NCBI GenBank assembly: GCA_021204885.1 | Contig: JAJPYP010000231.1 | Location: 1-15,020, forward strand | Length of the DNA stretch: 15,020 nucleotides | Source: Prevotellaceae bacterium | GTDB taxonomy: Bacteria; Bacteroidota; Bacteroidia; Bacteroidales; Bacteroidaceae | Reading direction: 5' to 3' | In this document: one piece after another, positions 14,852 to 15,020 of the stretch | Numbering within the stretch: the first letter of the stretch is position 1 | How the letters are laid out: each line of letters opens with the position of its first letter | The notes under the pieces: model-generated | Told to the model about the DNA's origin: nothing | Database searches by the model: none | Seen by the model: the letters and a program-made list of their open reading frames with translations, nothing else | Translations under genes and position numbers: made by a program

Positions 14852-14859
14852 CGCTTTCA
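14846..14859. promoter_or_regulatory. LacI-family-like operator overlapping the GH31 -33 box
   Basis: The minus strand reads TGAAAGCGCTTGCC, which fits 13 of 14 positions of the catabolite-responsive-element consensus TGWAARCGYTWNCW. That is the general operator form of LacI-family regulators, with the central CG step in the palindrome AAGCGCTT. It covers the -33 region of the GH31 promoter, a position expected for repression. Which regulator binds is unknown; no regulator gene is in the window. Confidence 0.55.
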
Positions 14860-15020
14860 CGCAAGTTTTTTATCCCGTGCCTTGTAGGGTGACGCGGATT
14901 ATTTGACAAAGCTTGGCAGCGACCGGATGAAAGGCTTTCCATAGGGTGAGACGAAAGCTTTTTTCAGGGTGCGCGGAATGTATTAGTCAGGGTGCAAGGA
15001 ATACGTTCCTTAGGGTACAA
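14860..15020. other. Noncoding right end of the window
   Basis: No gene could be supported in this stretch on either strand. It holds the upstream side of the GH31 promoter region and the periodic repeat described separately. The next gene beyond the window may begin or end close by. Confidence 0.5.
14941..15020. repeat. Degenerate tandem repeat with a 23-base period
   Basis: The motif AGGGTG occurs at 14943, 14966 and 14989, and AGGGTA at 15012, each exactly 23 bases apart. Units 14964-14986 and 14987-15009 agree at 16 of 23 positions, sharing TCAGGGTGC and GGAAT. The earlier unit, starting at 14941, keeps mainly the AGGGTG core. The array continues to the window edge. A further AGGGTG at 14886 is out of phase. 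Whether it is coding, a protein-binding array or a relic is unknown. Confidence 0.6.

Noticed and set aside
14941..15020. A CRISPR array from the regular 23-base spacing.
   Set aside because: Units are contiguous and degenerate, with no separate unique spacers of CRISPR length and no cas genes in view.

Overview
The window reads as the chromosome of a Bacteroidales bacterium. Three things point there: repeated TAnnTTTG -7 promoter boxes (14822-14829, 3646-3653, 3721-3728, 6267-6274 and others), one with a TTTG -33 box at exactly 19 bases; families typical of the phylum (DUF5063, DUF4836 lipoprotein, TOTE-type primase-helicase); and dense co-directional operons. Most of the window is clearly GC-rich. 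The stretch from about 160 to 2465 is visibly AT-richer and looks acquired. The genus cannot be fixed from the sequence alone.

Layout. 1-36 is a nested palindrome and inverted repeat. 87-158 may be the tail of a gene. 249-2468 (minus) is a broken TOTE conflict-system gene (archaeo-eukaryotic primase, then SF2 helicase, then PLD-like domain) carrying frameshifts, a deletion of most of the first helicase lobe and loss of the PLD catalytic pair. 2510-3049 (minus) is a DUF2148 ferredoxin-like protein and 3194-3589 (minus) a MmcQ/YjbR protein. A divergent promoter region separates the latter from a plus-strand operon at 3758-6174: DUF5063 protein, an RNase D-like 3'-5' exonuclease overlapping it by four bases, and an RlmI-type rRNA methyltransferase.

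6175-6431 holds no ordinary gene. It contains a promoter, a very short reading frame and a hairpin with a U-run: a candidate small RNA or attenuator leader. A second promoter then drives a long operon at 6432-12097: NupG-type nucleoside permease, bifunctional nuclease with a UVR motif, RsmE 16S rRNA methyltransferase, DUF4836-like lipoprotein, ABC ATPase and FtsX-like permease. The last three look like one envelope module. It converges, with only six bases between, on a minus-strand secreted GH31 glycosidase (12104-14746). The GH31 promoter carries a LacI-family-like operator over its -33 position, suggesting sugar-controlled repression. The right edge (about 14943-15020) holds a motif repeated at an exact 23-base period that runs off the window.

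No intact new defence or mobile system is visible. The strongest leads are the decayed TOTE locus, the 6.3 kb leader/small RNA, the operator-promoter overlap upstream of GH31, the 23-base array, and the lipoprotein-ABC module with its unusual ATPase motifs.
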